Shown: positions 25,020 to 37,480, counted from the first letter of the stretch. The stretch is DNA of 64,000 bases from Yponomeuta sedellus (GCA_934045075.1 OW203729.1:3979816-4043815); one strand, 5' to 3'. Notes: a model not told the origin generated them from the letters alone. A program made the numbers and translations.

Positions 25020-28000
25020 CTCGCCACATCATTAGGCGCTGAGGGATGCAATAATCTTGTTTTTTGAAATTAAATAACTTACAATAAGTTATGATTTTTA
25101 TTCCATTGGTGGCGCTATTTAGCACTCCCCAGCGTCTTGGAGGGGTTAAAAGAAGGTTTGAAAAAAAACTAGAACGGTTATATCACAATAATTTATTTTT
25201 ACAACTGAGTTACGGATCACAACAGCTCTCACAGGTATAAATCATCGAGTTTAGTTGCTGACAATAAACGTTAAAAATACATCCTCTCAATAAATGTGAA
25301 CGAAATCATTAAAAATGAAACAAACTGCAGTGGATCTTTTAAGTAAAAAAAAAAATATGAAACAACTAATGTAATAAAATATAACTGATGAATTTGTTAC
25401 TTTAAGATAAGAAGAATTTTACACGAAAATTAGTGTTCCTAGTCGCTACTATGGAACTCTTAATAAAGACAAGAAAATTAAGTCGCACATTTGAGCTCAT
25501 CTAAACGATACCAACTATACAGCAGTGTGTTCCCAGCTAACAGATACTGGGGACTTACTCGAAAGTTGTATTAAAATCTCTCAGCTCAGCCTAGGCAATT
25601 ACAGAATTAAATAATTTAGTTCCCACCAGAAATTTAACATTTTCACTTTAAAATAAGGTCCAAAACCTAAGATTAACTGCCCATGATAAGGTTAACAGTT
25701 GACACGCTCTTTCTAACACACGTATTAAGCGTGTGATAAAGACTCGACTGTAAAGTTTCGTAAAATATGTGTGCATATTTTTTTAACCTGGTCAGAAATA
25801 CCAGCCTTACATGGCGGTAATACTTTAATACTCAGAACTAAAAAAGAGAGCCCTGTCTGATCTGTCAGTTAAAGGTCGGTCCACGTTTCCCACAGCATTC
25901 TAAAATAATCCTTAAACTTATAAGGGTAGAGACTACTCGGTAAAGCTCGGCGAGAAATGACGGGCCGGCGTGACGGTATGTATGTTGCACTCGTATTGTA
26001 GTCTCTAACTGCATAGGTTTAAGGATTAAATTGATGCGCTCGCATGTCCCGAGTATGTTACCACGTTGTGTCCACATTAGTGATAAACATTTTCAGTTCA
26101 CTTCGTCAAGATCGATTGGCCCCTTCGGGGGAACTTGTTTGAAATTGTGATGTAAGAAATCCTGAAACAACTTTCAGAATAAGCCCCCATAGTCTTAAGT
26201 CTATCGGCGACGACATCCAGTATCGACCACGGGCAGACAAAGCCGAAAAGTCACCAGACCAGCTACGGAACAGCCATTTCTCTAATAAATTTTCATAATT
26301 TCCATTTGTACACACAAGTCGAATTACCGATATGGAATATATTTACGACTTCACAAAAATTTGGTCCCCATTTGGGTCGCGTATCTCAACATTGGCAACT
26401 ACCCTACAAGTTTAGTACCAACGTCAAATAACACCTACGTAACGTATCATTACTCTGTTAACATCATCTAAACGCTTAGATTACTAAGATAAAAACGTCA
26501 CCGGTGTGATCTACACAACAATTTTATCATCTTTTATTAACTAGTAACATTAAGTAAAGGGCGTCGCTTGGAGGCGATGCAAGCCAGCATTCAGCGCAGC
26601 TTATATTCTTTAGGCTTTTTACATACACTAGGGTCAACTTAAAATGGATAGCCATTACAGCTGCAAAGTAGCACTTTTTAGAAGTTTCCTTATGAAACAA
26701 ATCAGTTCAGATTCTATCTTTCCTAACGAATCATCTGAAGCGAAGTGCGTTAAGCCATATGATTCGCTTTACTGTCAGAACAATCGAAACTGCTTGTTTA
26801 CATCGTTGGCCACATTCTAAAAAGTGTAACTTTAGCCAACCCAACAAGATTAATAAATAAAAAATCATGGGAAGAAACTCGTAAATTAGTATCAATTATG
26901 TACAACTTCTGGGGTCAAAATGGCTTCGATTATCCGGACAACCCGGTTAAGGCACACTGCAAGCAATATTAGCCTTAAGGTAATCATCTTAGAACACATA
27001 ATACAAACGTCGTTACCTCTCGCCGTGTAAGTCGGGCGTTCCATTATGCTTTTTGTACCATCGATGTAGGACCGCGATTACTACACGAACTCCAGTATAA
27101 ATTCTACAGCGATAAGGTTATAACCAGTATAGATTGCACTGGCGTGAGATCTGCACCGCGGTAAGTAGTCCTTAGAACTTTGTCGCAGTAAGTTATTAAA
27201 GCGCAGTCTTGCACAGGTAGAATAAATTATGTGCGACAAAGTTGTGTGACGATAGCAGTCGGAACCAACTTTTGTCGTCAACAGTACTTGGTTTGAGAGT
27301 AAGGTACAGTCCAGTAGAAGAGGCGAGTTCGCGTAATCGGGACCCTACGGTTAAAAAATATACAACTCATGTAACGCTAGAAAATTACTTAACTACATTA
27401 ACTTTAATGTATATAACGTATTTACATCACTGTCGTAGGCCGCGACCCTGTCACGCTTTAAAAGGTTGAAGGTATTTTACTGTGGCACAATCTTCTATAG
27501 GGGACTTTAACTATCTATTTAATTACTTTTCATTTACTTAAGGGCAAGTCGGGACCCTATTCTCGAAGCAAAAACTTTCAGTTTACAACTTGGAGAGTAG
27601 AAAATTAACAGTCGTCACTAAAATCCACTTCAGTGCGTTCCAAAATAGGGTCCCATGAATACAATAGGTGCTTTAAGACTAATGTACTTCTCGACACGGA
27701 TTACTAAATCTCAATGGCACTTTGAAATCGATATCTTAGAACCGCTAGAACTGTCCCATACAAGAGATATGTAGCAATCAATTTTACAGTATTGTTAGAA
27801 AGACTAATATACAGTTAAGGCCACTTAAGGTTAGGTAAATATTTATAAAGGCATGGAAAGTGTGCACATCTCTTTTCTAGTGGACCAGTGGAAAACATAC
27901 TGTTTTTCTCTAGATTAGTACAACGAGATCTTGGTTGGTACAATGAGCGTACTTTTTATTAACTAAAGACCCATCCAGAAAAGAACTAAACCACTTTCCC

Positions 28001-29077
28001 ACCTCACACTATATCAATCCCACCAACTTAAAGACAAATCCACATCTTAAGGCGGCTACTCAAGGAGAAATTCCCATGCAAACGTAGCTTAGTGTTTATT
28101 TACTAATGACATGCCGGAACGACATGAAACTTGGCCAATACGTTTAGAGGACAAAAAACCAAATTTAGAATTGGAAATGGTCTCAAAAAAAAAAAAATTA
28201 TTTATTCATAACAGTGGTAACGACGACAGGGTCGAATTCTACTTTTAAGTTTACACCTGTATAAGGAGAATTCGTTCTTCCGGTCGATTTTTAAACTTAT
28301 CGAAAAGCAATTATATAAGCCTTGGGAATAGGTTGTTTGAAAAATCCTATGAGGTTATGATTTCTCTTTTATTCTGTTATTCTCAGCTGTGAGCATGATA
28401 ATACCTCGATAAATTTCATTAATCGAGGTTTCATAGACAATACATTTAAAGGACACGATTAAAACCTCGTGGCCTTTAAATAAATGTGTTGGACAAGTTT
28501 CATTGCGAATTGATTGCGGCATGCGTTTGTAAATAAAAATCACACTACGTTTGGAAATTGCTCGTTGAGTGAGACTCTTAAATACATTGCTTCTCTTAAA
28601 CCATCCGTACCCCGTTCTTGAAAAAACTAAGCCGCTTTTCGTAACTACATTGCTCGATGTTTAACAACAAAAGCGGGTGCCAGCTAACTAGTTCTTTTAC
28701 TTAACTTTGTCACCTCGAAATTTTAGTAGTTACCCCAGAGCAGTATAGTCAAGTTCATCGGCGAATAGGGGCACTGTACAGTTCTGTTTGCACCCATTGG
28801 CAAAATTCAATGCCAACTACGTTTACACTTCTCGAGATGTCGAATCGCCAAGCAATTCACCAAGCCTTTACAAAATCTATCATAAACGATTCACGCAGCG
28901 TCAGTCCCATTCCGAAGAGATCGAATAGTCGAGTTCAAAACAGCAATTACTACTCTTCGGTGACTGATATTGACGCGGCAGTGCGTGCCATTTTTTTTCT
29001 TTCTACCCTTAACTTCATTTCCAAACGTGACAACAGACGATCGCGGCGAGCCGTGGCGCCCACGCGGGGGCGCCTCG
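25020..29077 (-). other. Repeat-poor stretch 3' of Drak, possible long 3' UTR
   Basis: Downstream of the Drak stop there is about 4 kb without any of the repeat families that crowd the rest of the window, apart from a short piece at 28055-28160. On the minus strand AATAAA occurs near 25194. No ORF here is convincing. It may be Drak 3' UTR, regulatory sequence, or simply a gap in insertions. Confidence 0.3.
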
Positions 29078-29239
29078 CTAGCAGAGCACGGCGCGGTCGG
29101 GCGGGAGGGGCGCCGAGGCGCGGGGCGCCGGCGACAGGCCGCAGGTGCAGTCGGTCGAGACCCTGGCTGGTTTCTCGTAGTCTGGCTGGAACTTCTTGCA
29201 GAGGGCCAGCACGGAAGGCGGGTGGGATTTGCGCAGGAC
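29078..29239 (-). CDS. Drak: Drak terminal coding exon with stop
   Basis: The acceptor is ACCCTTGCAG. It encodes VLRKSHPPSVLALCKKFQPD then YEKPARVSTDCTCGLSPAPR then ASAPLPPDRAVLC and TAG at 29078-29080. It is strongly GC-rich against AT-rich surroundings. Confidence 0.82.
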   Translation of the reverse strand, partial: VLRKSHPPSVLALCKKFQPDYEKPARVSTDCTCGLSPAPRASAPLPPDRAVLC

Positions 29240-32200
29240 CTGCAAGGGTGGGTTTAGTTAGTTCGTTGGTGGCGTGTGCTGCAGATTGTGCGGTGATCGG
29301 CCACTATATTGCGCGCACCCAATTTTAAACAATTCCAATAGTCTGTCAAATTAATAAGGAGTTTGAATCGCTCACGATTAGGTCCCAGAAAAGAAGATAA
29401 CCTTGTTTTTGGGCTGAGTAAATATGATTTCTTTCTAATCATGTAATAATGAGTTACATCTTTTATGATAGAGTAGAATATCATAACTGATATCCAACAA
29501 AATTTGTCGTGACAGAAAATTTTAGATAATTATTCTGTTCCTTTCATAAAAAAAAATCTAATCAAACTTGTTTCATAAGCCGAATTGAGAATGCACTTTT
29601 TAAAACATCTTATGTGATAAAATTGAATTGGCATTTGAAGTTGCATTAAAATTTACTACTTATATATTCACGTATCCACTTACTAAATCTGAACAGCGCC
29701 AAATCTCGAGCACAATTACTATTCTATGACAGACATCACTATAGGAAAGAGAGACAAATAGACAGCGACAAGCGAACTTTGAGACGACAAACTGAAGGAA
29801 CAATTGTTTCCCAAGTCTACAGCAGCGAGAGAACATCACCAAAGACACATAAATGGCCCGTCGTACATTCCGTACCCTTGATGTGGAGATACCTAGTTGT
29901 ACAGGGTCGGCGTTGCCACCGATTGGTGTCAGCTATTGTGGTCAAGATGGTCCGTGCCCTGTAAGTCAGTTTAGGTCTATAATTTGGTGCGTAAATGCAG
30001 TTATAAACGTTGTAGAGGATCAAATATGAACACTTAGGAACCCAAATTATGCTTCGGTTTTTGTCGACGGTCGGCTGCGATTTTAATAATGTACATTCTC
30101 ATTTATTTCACTAGTCATCCAACATCGCCCTGTTCTCTTATCCACTGTGATGCAGTGAAAATCATGCTGAAGACCATAAATTGTGATCCGCTGAAAATCG
30201 TAACATGTGATATCGAAGAGCACAAGATTAGCGATGATCATCGTGATGATCCATTGTAGGCCACCTGAAGGTACGATAGTGGTCAGTGGACTCTATAAAA
30301 ACGCCGTGGGTTCCAGTAGGCTTTGCCGTTTATTTTTCAGTTGCAGGAGCTAACAAACACTCTATAGACACCGGTATGGACGGCGGACGCAGAGAGAAAG
30401 AAAATGAACGCTATTCATTCATCGTTCACTCAATGTTGCAGTATTATCAACACCACCCACCGTGATACAATGGAGTCCACAAGAAGATTATAAGTGTGGA
30501 CCTTGTACGCGTCGCGGCAGGACGGCGAATGGTTCATGGTAAATAACGAAACAAATACCACCAATGATGATCCAGAGACGTCTAATGAAGGTCACAGCTT
30601 ACCTGGAGCGCAGAGACTCATCGGAAGTATGACTTCTAATGACCACCAGCCTAGATCTACAGAAGACCAGAAATCGAGTACTCGAGATCCACTTTAAGAC
30701 CCACTGAAGACAAAACCACAGCATCAAATGCAGCGAATAAATATTCATGGAGCGGAAGAGGTTGCCAAGATCGTGGTAACTGACAAACCCTGGTAGCATC
30801 CGGTAAATCTGCACACCCCCCGGATAGGCACATACTCCTATAAACGTAAGGCGGATGTATCCTTTGGGCCTGAGTTTACGTATGCGAGGACAAACAGTCG
30901 TGACCTGCTGAAGACAAGAAAGTTTTACCCGTTGAAGACAATTGTGCGTTACCTTAGGAGTGGAGGGAGCGTCGGGGAAGGGCGGTGAGTGCTCACGCGC
31001 ATGCGGATGCTTCAGTGGCTTCTCCCGTTCCTCCTCCTCGTGCCCGTTGGTCTGCGGAGCGCCATTGGTCGTGGGCGCTGGAGAGATGAATTGGAGATTT
31101 TATTTTTATTTATTTATTAATTAATCCGCTTAGCATATATGTTTACAGGTTTACTCCTAATGCGATAGATAAATTAATTTAAAGAAATTTGAGTCATTGT
31201 GTTTGAGTTACAGACTGTGGCCAACGCAGGAAGTATGCAGGATGCCATTGAATCTCCAGTTATCCCTGAAATGCACATATAAATGTGACTTTTGTGGCAA
31301 ATACTTGATTTTGAGAACGATCGCGATTGATTGTTTTATTAACAGCGCGAGTCATTAATATAAAAAACTCGTGTCAAAACTTATGTTATCGAAACAGCCC
31401 TCCAGACTCCAAACACTTCTCCGAAACAGCTTTTTATGATTTTTTTTTGTATATAGGAACGTCTGAATAGGGCGCAGGCCAATATCGCATAACAATGTTT
31501 GCCGGCTACAACACCTAGTATACATATAAGACAGTAGCATTTATTCGCGAACCTTTATCCTCCTCATGTGTCCCGTTACTGCCGTTGCAGCCGTTCACGC
31601 CGTTCAATCCGTTAACCCCGTTAACGCCGTTTACGTGCCCGTTGGCGGGCCGCTCGCCGCTCGACGCGTTCGAGGCGTCCGAGTCGGCCTCGTCCTCGGA
31701 ATTGGCCTCGGCGGCCTCAAAGCCGAGGCCGACGATCGCCGCGGGGATGTCCGAGTCGTCTTTGAGCCAGGGGTGCTCCAGGCACTCGTCCACTGTAAGA
31801 CGACCCCTGTGGAAACGGAGAATGGTTAGTGGGGTCAGAATAACATAAAAACGTTTATAATGATAATTTTTGGATTATCAGATAATTTTACGAGAACGCA
31901 AATCAGCTAAGCCGGTCAAGAGTAATAAGTAAACCATAACGAAGCTTCGTCACAGAATCCTGCTGAATCCTAAACCCTTCTAATAGTTTCTTTTCTGAGG
32001 AGAAAAAGCATCCCCCTCACAAGCCCATTTAATTTTCTAGATAAAGCTAAGTAAACATAAACTCATCATCAAAACGCACGGAGAACTATACAAAATTGCT
32101 TATAATCGCAGCAGGTTGCACTTACTTAGGATCAACCACGAGCGTGTCTCTGATAAAGCTGATGGCACACTGGGATACGCCGCGGAAGAGGTCCCGCGGG

Positions 32201-33437
32201 AAGGAGAGCTGGCACTGCGCGATGTTTAAGTAGGTCTCTTGCTTTGTGTCGCCCGCGAAGGGGGAATACCCGCTGAGGAGGACGTATGCTAGTACGCCGA
32301 CCGACCAGATGTCCGCGGCGAGGGTGAGAGGCTCGTACGACAGGATTTCTGGTGCTGTAGAGAATAAATGTTACAGTTTAAAATTTGATTTAGTCCTTAA
32401 TTCGGCGATTGGAAGACGGATTATTGGTCCCTTAGGAAGTTGATAATTAAAATAAATTAGGAATAGAAAAGGACCTAAAATAAGACCCTGTGATACTCCT
32501 AGTATTATCATTATTTTAACGTTTTCAATGTTATATTGCACACACCAGAATAAAACCAAAATGCGTATGCACTGTAGTAAGATGTATACAGACATTTTAC
32601 TTTTATTGTGTTCTGCAAAAGGTCAGAACCACTCACCAACATAATCCCTCGTGCCCAGTATCTCTCGCACGTGAGCTCCAGGCTGTATAGCGCGACTGAT
32701 GCCGAAGTCGCATATCAGTAGCTCCTCTCCATTAGCTGAGAGCAGCAGGTTCTGTGGCTTCAAGTCAAGGTGAGCGACTCGGCGTGCGTGCAAGTGGGCC
32801 AGGCCCTCAAGGACGTGGCGGAGCGCCCGCCGGGCTGCGCCCTCGGATAGCCGCTCCTCCTCATCTAGCAGGCGTTGGAGTTCACCACCCACGCACAGCT
32901 CCAGTACTATGGCCACATCTGAACGGGTCTCGTAGACCTGGAATATAAGGGAAAAGTTGGGTTAAAATTTGGGAAGGGAAAGACTTCAAACTTTCCGTTC
33001 CCAAAACGGAGTTCCCTGAGTGATTGATCCTTAAATCTTCTAATGCCATGCTTATAATTAACGACATAATGTTGCTGACGTTTATAGGATCTGAAAAGTT
33101 GTTGCTTCGTTGCATTCTACTTCTTTATTCTTAGTATCTTTGCTATTAACTCGAGCAAATACCATCAGTAACAACCTGACCTCTGTGGTTATCTTCTTCT
33201 TTTTCCGCCTTTGGAAGATGACCTCATCAGATATAGGGGTATGTACATACAGAAGGCAATCTCACCTCGTGAAGGCGCACAACTCTCTCGCAGCCCGCGC
33301 ACAGCGCCAGCACTGCGACCTCGTGTTGTATTTCCCTTGTTGTGTCGGCGGCGCGCCGCCGTTTCCGGATGAACTTGGCGGCGTACTCTTCGCCGGAGAC
33401 CAGGTGGCGGATTTTGCGGACAGACGCGAATTTTCCC
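29078..33437 (-). CDS. Drak: Drak, death-associated protein kinase related (STK17-type), 5' end incomplete
   Basis: Serine/threonine kinase of the DAPK family; in Drosophila, Drak promotes myosin-II light-chain phosphorylation in epithelia. Exons in transcript order: 33437-33266, 32937-32637, 32354-32126, 31806-31553, 31077-30953, 29239-29078. All are GT-AG and phases close to 413 residues plus TAG. Visible: GKFASV glycine loop (1-6), ATP-binding Lys21 in YAAKF, alpha-C Glu39, HLDLKPQN catalytic loop (Asp115), DFG at 134-136, APE at 158-160, SVGVLAYVLLSGYSPF, then GRLTVDECLEHPWLKDD closing the kinase domain. VYETRSDVAIVLEL and GDTKQETYLNIAQC are near matches to fly Drak. The tail is acidic, then has Asn-Gly repeats, a Glu-rich stretch and a Pro-rich C-terminus. 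It lacks the start codon and the first part of the glycine loop. Confidence 0.93.
29240..30952 (-). other. Last Drak intron
   Basis: It contains no recognisable repeat. A TATA-like CTATAAAAACGC at about 30293 and an initiator-like TTTTTCAGTTGC about 45 bp on lie on the plus strand, followed by a 67-codon open frame (30494-30697) that I do not recognise. Confidence 0.4.
30953..31077 (-). CDS. Drak: Drak exon (C-terminal tail)
   Basis: The acceptor is CATCTCTCCAG and the donor GTAACG (phase 0). It encodes PTTNGAPQTNGHEEEEREKP then LKHPHAREHSPPFPDAPSTP. It is low-complexity, but its GC content, codon pattern and both splice sites fit. Confidence 0.8.
31553..31806 (-). CDS. Drak: Drak exon (end of kinase domain, acidic and Asn-Gly tail)
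   Basis: The acceptor is TTTCCACAG. The donor GTTCGC after GATAAAG is weak, but it gives phase 1, which the next exon needs. It encodes GRLTVDECLEHPWLKDDSDI, an acidic linker, then repeated Asn-Gly-Val units. If the donor is skipped, the frame runs on 13 codons past the lysine before the splice to TAG at 31515-31517, a possible shorter isoform. Confidence 0.85.
32126..32354 (-). CDS. Drak: Drak exon (C-lobe)
   Basis: The acceptor is TTCTCTACAG and the donor GTAAGT (phase 2). It encodes APEILSYEPLTLAADIWSVG then VLAYVLLSGYSPFAGDTKQE then TYLNIAQCQLSFPRDLFRGV, typical of the DAPK/DRAK C-lobe. Confidence 0.95.
32637..32937 (-). CDS. Drak: Drak exon (catalytic core)
   Basis: The acceptor is TTATATTCCAG and the donor GTGAGT (phase 1). 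It encodes VYETRSDVAIVLELCVGGEL, the HLDLKPQN catalytic loop, ICDFGISR and REILGTRDYV. All key catalytic residues are present, so the kinase should be active. Confidence 0.95.
33266..33437 (-). CDS. Drak: Drak exon (glycine loop to alpha-C helix)
   Basis: The acceptor on the minus strand is CCTTTCCAG and the donor GTGAGA. It enters with one base completing a codon and encodes GKFASVRKIRHLVSGEEYAA then KFIRKRRRAADTTREIQHEV then AVLALCAGCERVVRLHE. It carries the ATP-binding lysine and the alpha-C glutamate. Confidence 0.93.
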
Positions 33438-34886
33438 CTGGAAAGGTGGAGAGGTTCAGGTTAGGCGTTGGTTTTGTCAAAAGAGCTCTAGGAACATAGT
33501 GATAATACTCAGTGGAGTAAAAAACTTCACCAAAATATTTCGCAATTCGTATTTGCGCTCTCATTGGCGGGAAAGTGGCTTGGGAGTCAACAAGGAATAA
33601 TTAACTTAATTATTCCTTCGCAAACTTATTCAGAGTGCGGGAGCGAGTTACGTGTATTTTGGGTCAAGTTATGTGCCTTGCATTACATTACATTTTACGT
33701 TGCAGGCTTCATTAAACTGCTTTGTAACACGCACGATGAAAGTTCTACCTGCAGGATGTAAAACTCCAGGGAAGGTAAGGGTAAACTGGTTCCATCTGGC
33801 TCAAGAGAAGAAGAGGATCTCGGTTAAACGCCATGAACCAGTGACAAAGTACAAAGCTAGCTATTCGGTAAACAGATCCCAAGTGCCAATGAAAATTTAC
33901 TCTGAATAATACGACGTTCTTTCCTTTTTCCAACAAAAAGTTTTTATTAATACAATAAAAAAAAATACCGTTACGACGGGATATTAAAAAGAGTTACGTT
34001 CGAGTCTGTGCCACCTAACTGAGCCCTATAACATTCAATTAACCAGCCATTCACAAACCAGCTTTATTATAAAACAATCAATACAACAATTCGAGCCGCA
34101 TTTGCATACATAAATCACTCGCTTACGAAAGGTGCACGATTAAACTGGTCCACAGGTAAAAAACTAACACCTTTAGTTTGTGAATGATAATTTGTTGCAC
34201 ACCAAGCTGTTATGTGAACTAGCGCCGGGCGTGGGCGAGGTGCAGATTTAGGACTCGCAACTGAGTTTGTTAGATCTAACACTTATCATTGGCGTTATAA
34301 CTAGGATGTTGCAATAATGCATTTAGATTTAGCTGGCACGCAATGCTAAAAATTCTTCCTCAGAGAGCAATTCTCATACAAACGTAGATTGTTTAAAATT
34401 GTTTAAAATTATTGCATCTTTTAAACGTAATGGGAAAGTTTGACTACGATGCGGCGTGTCGTTTATAAGTAAAACCCAGGATTAATACTTATTATGTACA
34501 ATAATGTACATCTATTCGTTCTCTTCGTTTCTTTCCTCTTTTTACTTCGTTCTTTACTTACTTTAGCATTTTCGTTCAGTGCTTAGTTTAAGAAAATTGG
34601 GCAGTCCCAACAACCATTCTCCCCATTTTTTATCAACTTTTCCAGTAAAATTTAAGTAGGTACATTGAAAGTTTATTTCAACCTTTTTTGAGCTTAAGCT
34701 TTGCCTTTGCCCTTTCATAATATGAGCTGAGTTAATTTGTCTTTTGTTCATCTCTTCATGAACTACAGCTTACTGAGGCCTGCGCCTACCTTCATTAAAG
34801 CACAACTTTCAAACAACGTTAATTATTTAATTTATCGTCCAAGTTCGTCGAAACATCGCTGCAGGAAACCTTCCAGTGATAATTAC

Positions 34887-34929
34887 CTCGTAAACGTCGG
34901 TGCGTTACCGAGAAGGGACTTTCGTAGTC
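34887..34929 (-). CDS. Drak: Candidate Drak micro-exon completing the glycine loop
   Basis: A 43-nt stretch between a minus-strand acceptor (CCTTGACAACAG) and donor GTAATT encodes LRKSLLGNAPTFTR. Its last two bases plus the first base of the next exon make the arginine of TRGKFASV, which resembles the start of the kinase domain in fly Drak (PTPFAKGKFAAVR). The phase 2 exit is exactly what the next exon needs, and the phase 1 entry predicts one more upstream exon. It is short, so chance is possible. Confidence 0.4.
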
Positions 34930-34993
34930 CTGTTGTCAAGGAGCAGGTGTGATTGACATCAAAAGTGGCTTTCGTACTTGATGTCACTATTTA

Positions 34994-35203
34994 TAGTCTG
35001 TTAGCTTTTAGAATCTACCTCGGGCTCTAGAGTAGGCTTCGGTTTTCGCCGGAAGCACACGAGTGTAATACTACTTCCTGCTCTGTATAAAACTTTTCTT
35101 CACTATTTTGAAAAGTTAAGTGATATATTTGTTCCGATAATTCTATTACACGAATATCGATATCCGATAGTAGCCGAGGTATATTCTAAAAGCTAACAGA
35201 CTG
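34994..35203. mobile_element. MITE-A
   Basis: The termini TAGTCTGTTAGCTTTTAGAA and TTCTAAAAGCTAACAGACTG bracket a complete copy with GGCTTCGGTTTTCGCCGG and AATACTACTTCCTGCTCTG inside. It lies 64 bp upstream of the candidate Drak micro-exon. Confidence 0.83.
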
Positions 35204-35204
35204 G

Positions 35205-36110
35205 AAGCTAAGCGTGATTAGCCACGAAAATGTTTTGGATAGGTCCTGTTGAAGCAATTGAAGAACTCTTCGGAATCATAAACTCTTTTCTACTTCTTAG
35301 GGAACCTATGGTCACTGGATTAAACTAAACTTATGTAGTCAGATAGATTGATTCATTAACTACGAAGGCACTGTTACTATGGGAGATTGGTCTGCACTGG
35401 ATAGTGACTGGGCCAAATATGTTAGATCCCGGAGCTAAGCATAACTTCAGGACCAGTCAGTATCTGCACGTGGGTGTCATGTGCGTCCCTACTGAGTGGA
35501 TAGGTGAGTATCTATCCACCAGCTGCCTTCGAATAAGAGCCTACCTACACTTTATTCACAAGAAACAAATCCAAGTTAGCGGTTCAGTTACAAGTTGTCT
35601 GAGCAGGTGCGTACGTTTCGCCGAATTTCGCCGGCTTCGGATCACAGACGGTCGGCGCCCGCGCAGGCTGGCTGCGCGTTTTTGTCGTGATTAATCGACT
35701 GCGAGGAGCTGGCTGAGGAATGCCTGAATGAAGACACTTTTGGGGCTTAATTGCGGGGTGGATTTTTTGTTTTGGTTGCGTATGACGTAGGTACTGAAGT
35801 AGATTGTTCAAAAATACTATACTTTTACAGGTGTAGGTACTATATTTTTATAGTGTTCTAGAAGATACTCAAAATGATCGGAATTTATTTCGCGATCTCC
35901 AAATAATTTCTTAAATCGGGGATAAATTTTATAATTTCTCGCTAAATCTAAATTGTTCATCAACCTTTTACCGTATCCTGAATTTAAAAAAACACTCCGT
36001 CGGAGTAATAACCGGCAGACAAATTGCATATAGCTAAGTAAACAGTCGCTTCCCGTTAGCGCGTGAGAGCTTCGGGCGTGATCGGGTCAATTCGGGCCGC
36101 CTCGGGTCCG
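35205..36110. other. Spacer with no firm feature
   Basis: It is moderately AT-rich. A GC-richer patch at 35600-35700 (CGCCGAATTTCGCCGG) has no clear frame or splice sites. Possible 5' flank of Drak. Confidence 0.3.
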
Positions 36111-36119
36111 ATCGGGGTC

Positions 36120-36225
36120 AGACGTGACCCCGTGACCCTGCGGTGGCCGCTGGCCCCCCGATCGATTTGCGTAAACCCCGGTTAGGATTTACGGTGGGAC
36201 CAGACCGGGAGGGAGGTGTTTCTTG
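36120..36225 (-). CDS. Weak candidate for an upstream Drak coding exon
   Basis: A GC-rich minus-strand frame opening with MTLQETPPSRSGPTVNPNRG and ending near SRGHV lies 1.2 kb upstream of the candidate micro-exon. Several GT sites could end it in phase 1, none strong. The GC contrast and lack of repeat hits are the only support; it could equally be 5' UTR. Confidence 0.15.
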
Positions 36226-36289
36226 AAGTGTCATTTCTTCGGATGTTCTCTTCGAATCTTCGACGTTGCTAATCCACGGTGAGCGTGCT

Positions 36290-36370
36290 AAGACTAAGTT
36301 TGGAGTTTTTTTTGTAAATTTTTGCTCCAAAAAGGTCTAGATTTTGAAAAGTTCAACTTGTAACCTTTTC
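36290..36370 (+). repeat. R7 repeat fragment
   Basis: AGACTAAGTTTGGAG and GGTCTAGATTTTGAAAAG match the R7 signature. Confidence 0.55.
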
Positions 36371-37134
36371 ATTTCATTTCTCTCTCTCTTTCAGAAGCCA
36401 CGGGACGCAGAGCTTATTTGAAAAAAAAACGTAAAAGAATTATAATGGCTTCCATGATCGACAACGATCATTCATGTAGCTAACAATAAATGGTATAAAT
36501 ACACAGTTTTTGCAACGGTTCTGCTCGAGTGGTCGTGACATTACTGGTTCCATGGCAAATGAATTATTATTCGTTGCACTAAGTTGTTATATTCTCATAA
36601 TGGCTAGGTTGGTAACCGATTATGTTACATCGCCTATACATCGCATTTAAATACCAAACGAGGCGTGAAATTATGACACATCTAACACGATTTGAGCACA
36701 GTTTTTTTGCCAGTTTTATGTAAGGAACGAACCGTGGATTGTGTTGCGTGTCGTGAAAAGTTGTGTTTTTTGCTTGTGTCTTTTTGAATAAATAAACGCA
36801 AATTGGTAATCTGATTGGATTTACTCGTAATCCATCAAGTTTTGGGTCAATGCACTCAGCAGACACACACAAAAAGAAGCATTGTAAATCCAATCAGTCG
36901 GTCCGTCAATGCCGAGGATCATAGCCACTATGACGGGGATGGGTGTAGAGTGCTCTCTATATAAACAAAAAACATAAAGGAGCATTGCTAGACCTCAAAA
37001 GAAAGCTACGCTCGTAACATCTCAGTCTATCTTCGCTTGCTTCTCGATGTGGTGCAAGAAATCTACCGAAGCGCCAACACCGTCTTACCACATCCCACTC
37101 AGTATAATAAAGATTCTACAGAACAGAGACCACT

Positions 37135-37480
37135 AACGTGAAGTTTCGGAGTTCTTTTGTCAATATTTGCCCCAAAACTATCTAGATTATGAAATGAACA
37201 CATAAAGTATTTTGGCTTTTAGAATATACCTCGGGCTCAAGAGTTGGCTTCGGTTTTCGCCGATATAACACACGAGTGTAATAAATTCTACTTCCTGCTC
37301 TGTATAAAACTTTTCTTCACTATTTTGAAAAGTCCTGTAAAGTATTAGTTCCGATATTTCTATTACACGAATATATCCGATAGTAGCCGACGTATATTCT
37401 AAAAGCTAACAGACTGTAGTTTAACTTATAACGTTTAAGTCGCAGTTTCTGAGCTACTATGAATTGAAAAAAATATTTTC
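37135..37480 (+). repeat. R7 repeat interrupted by MITE-A
   Basis: R7 sequence at 37135-37206 (TCTAGATTATGAAATGAACA) resumes at 37417 (CTTATAACGTTTAAGTCGCA, GTTTCTGAG), so the MITE landed inside an older R7 copy. Confidence 0.65.
37207..37416. mobile_element. MITE-A nested in R7
   Basis: A decayed left end (TATTTTGGCTTTTAGAATAT) and an intact right end (AAAAGCTAACAGACTG) bracket the usual interior with CCGATAGTAGCCGACG. Confidence 0.8.

Noticed and set aside
28810..29328. A 172-codon plus-strand frame
   Set aside because: Its GC-rich part is the antisense of the terminal Drak exon, which has a proper acceptor and stop in phase with the kinase.
36579..36893. A 104-codon minus-strand frame (MDLQCFFLCVSAECIDPKLD)
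   Set aside because: AT-rich, no recognisable domain or splice partners. Too weak to call.
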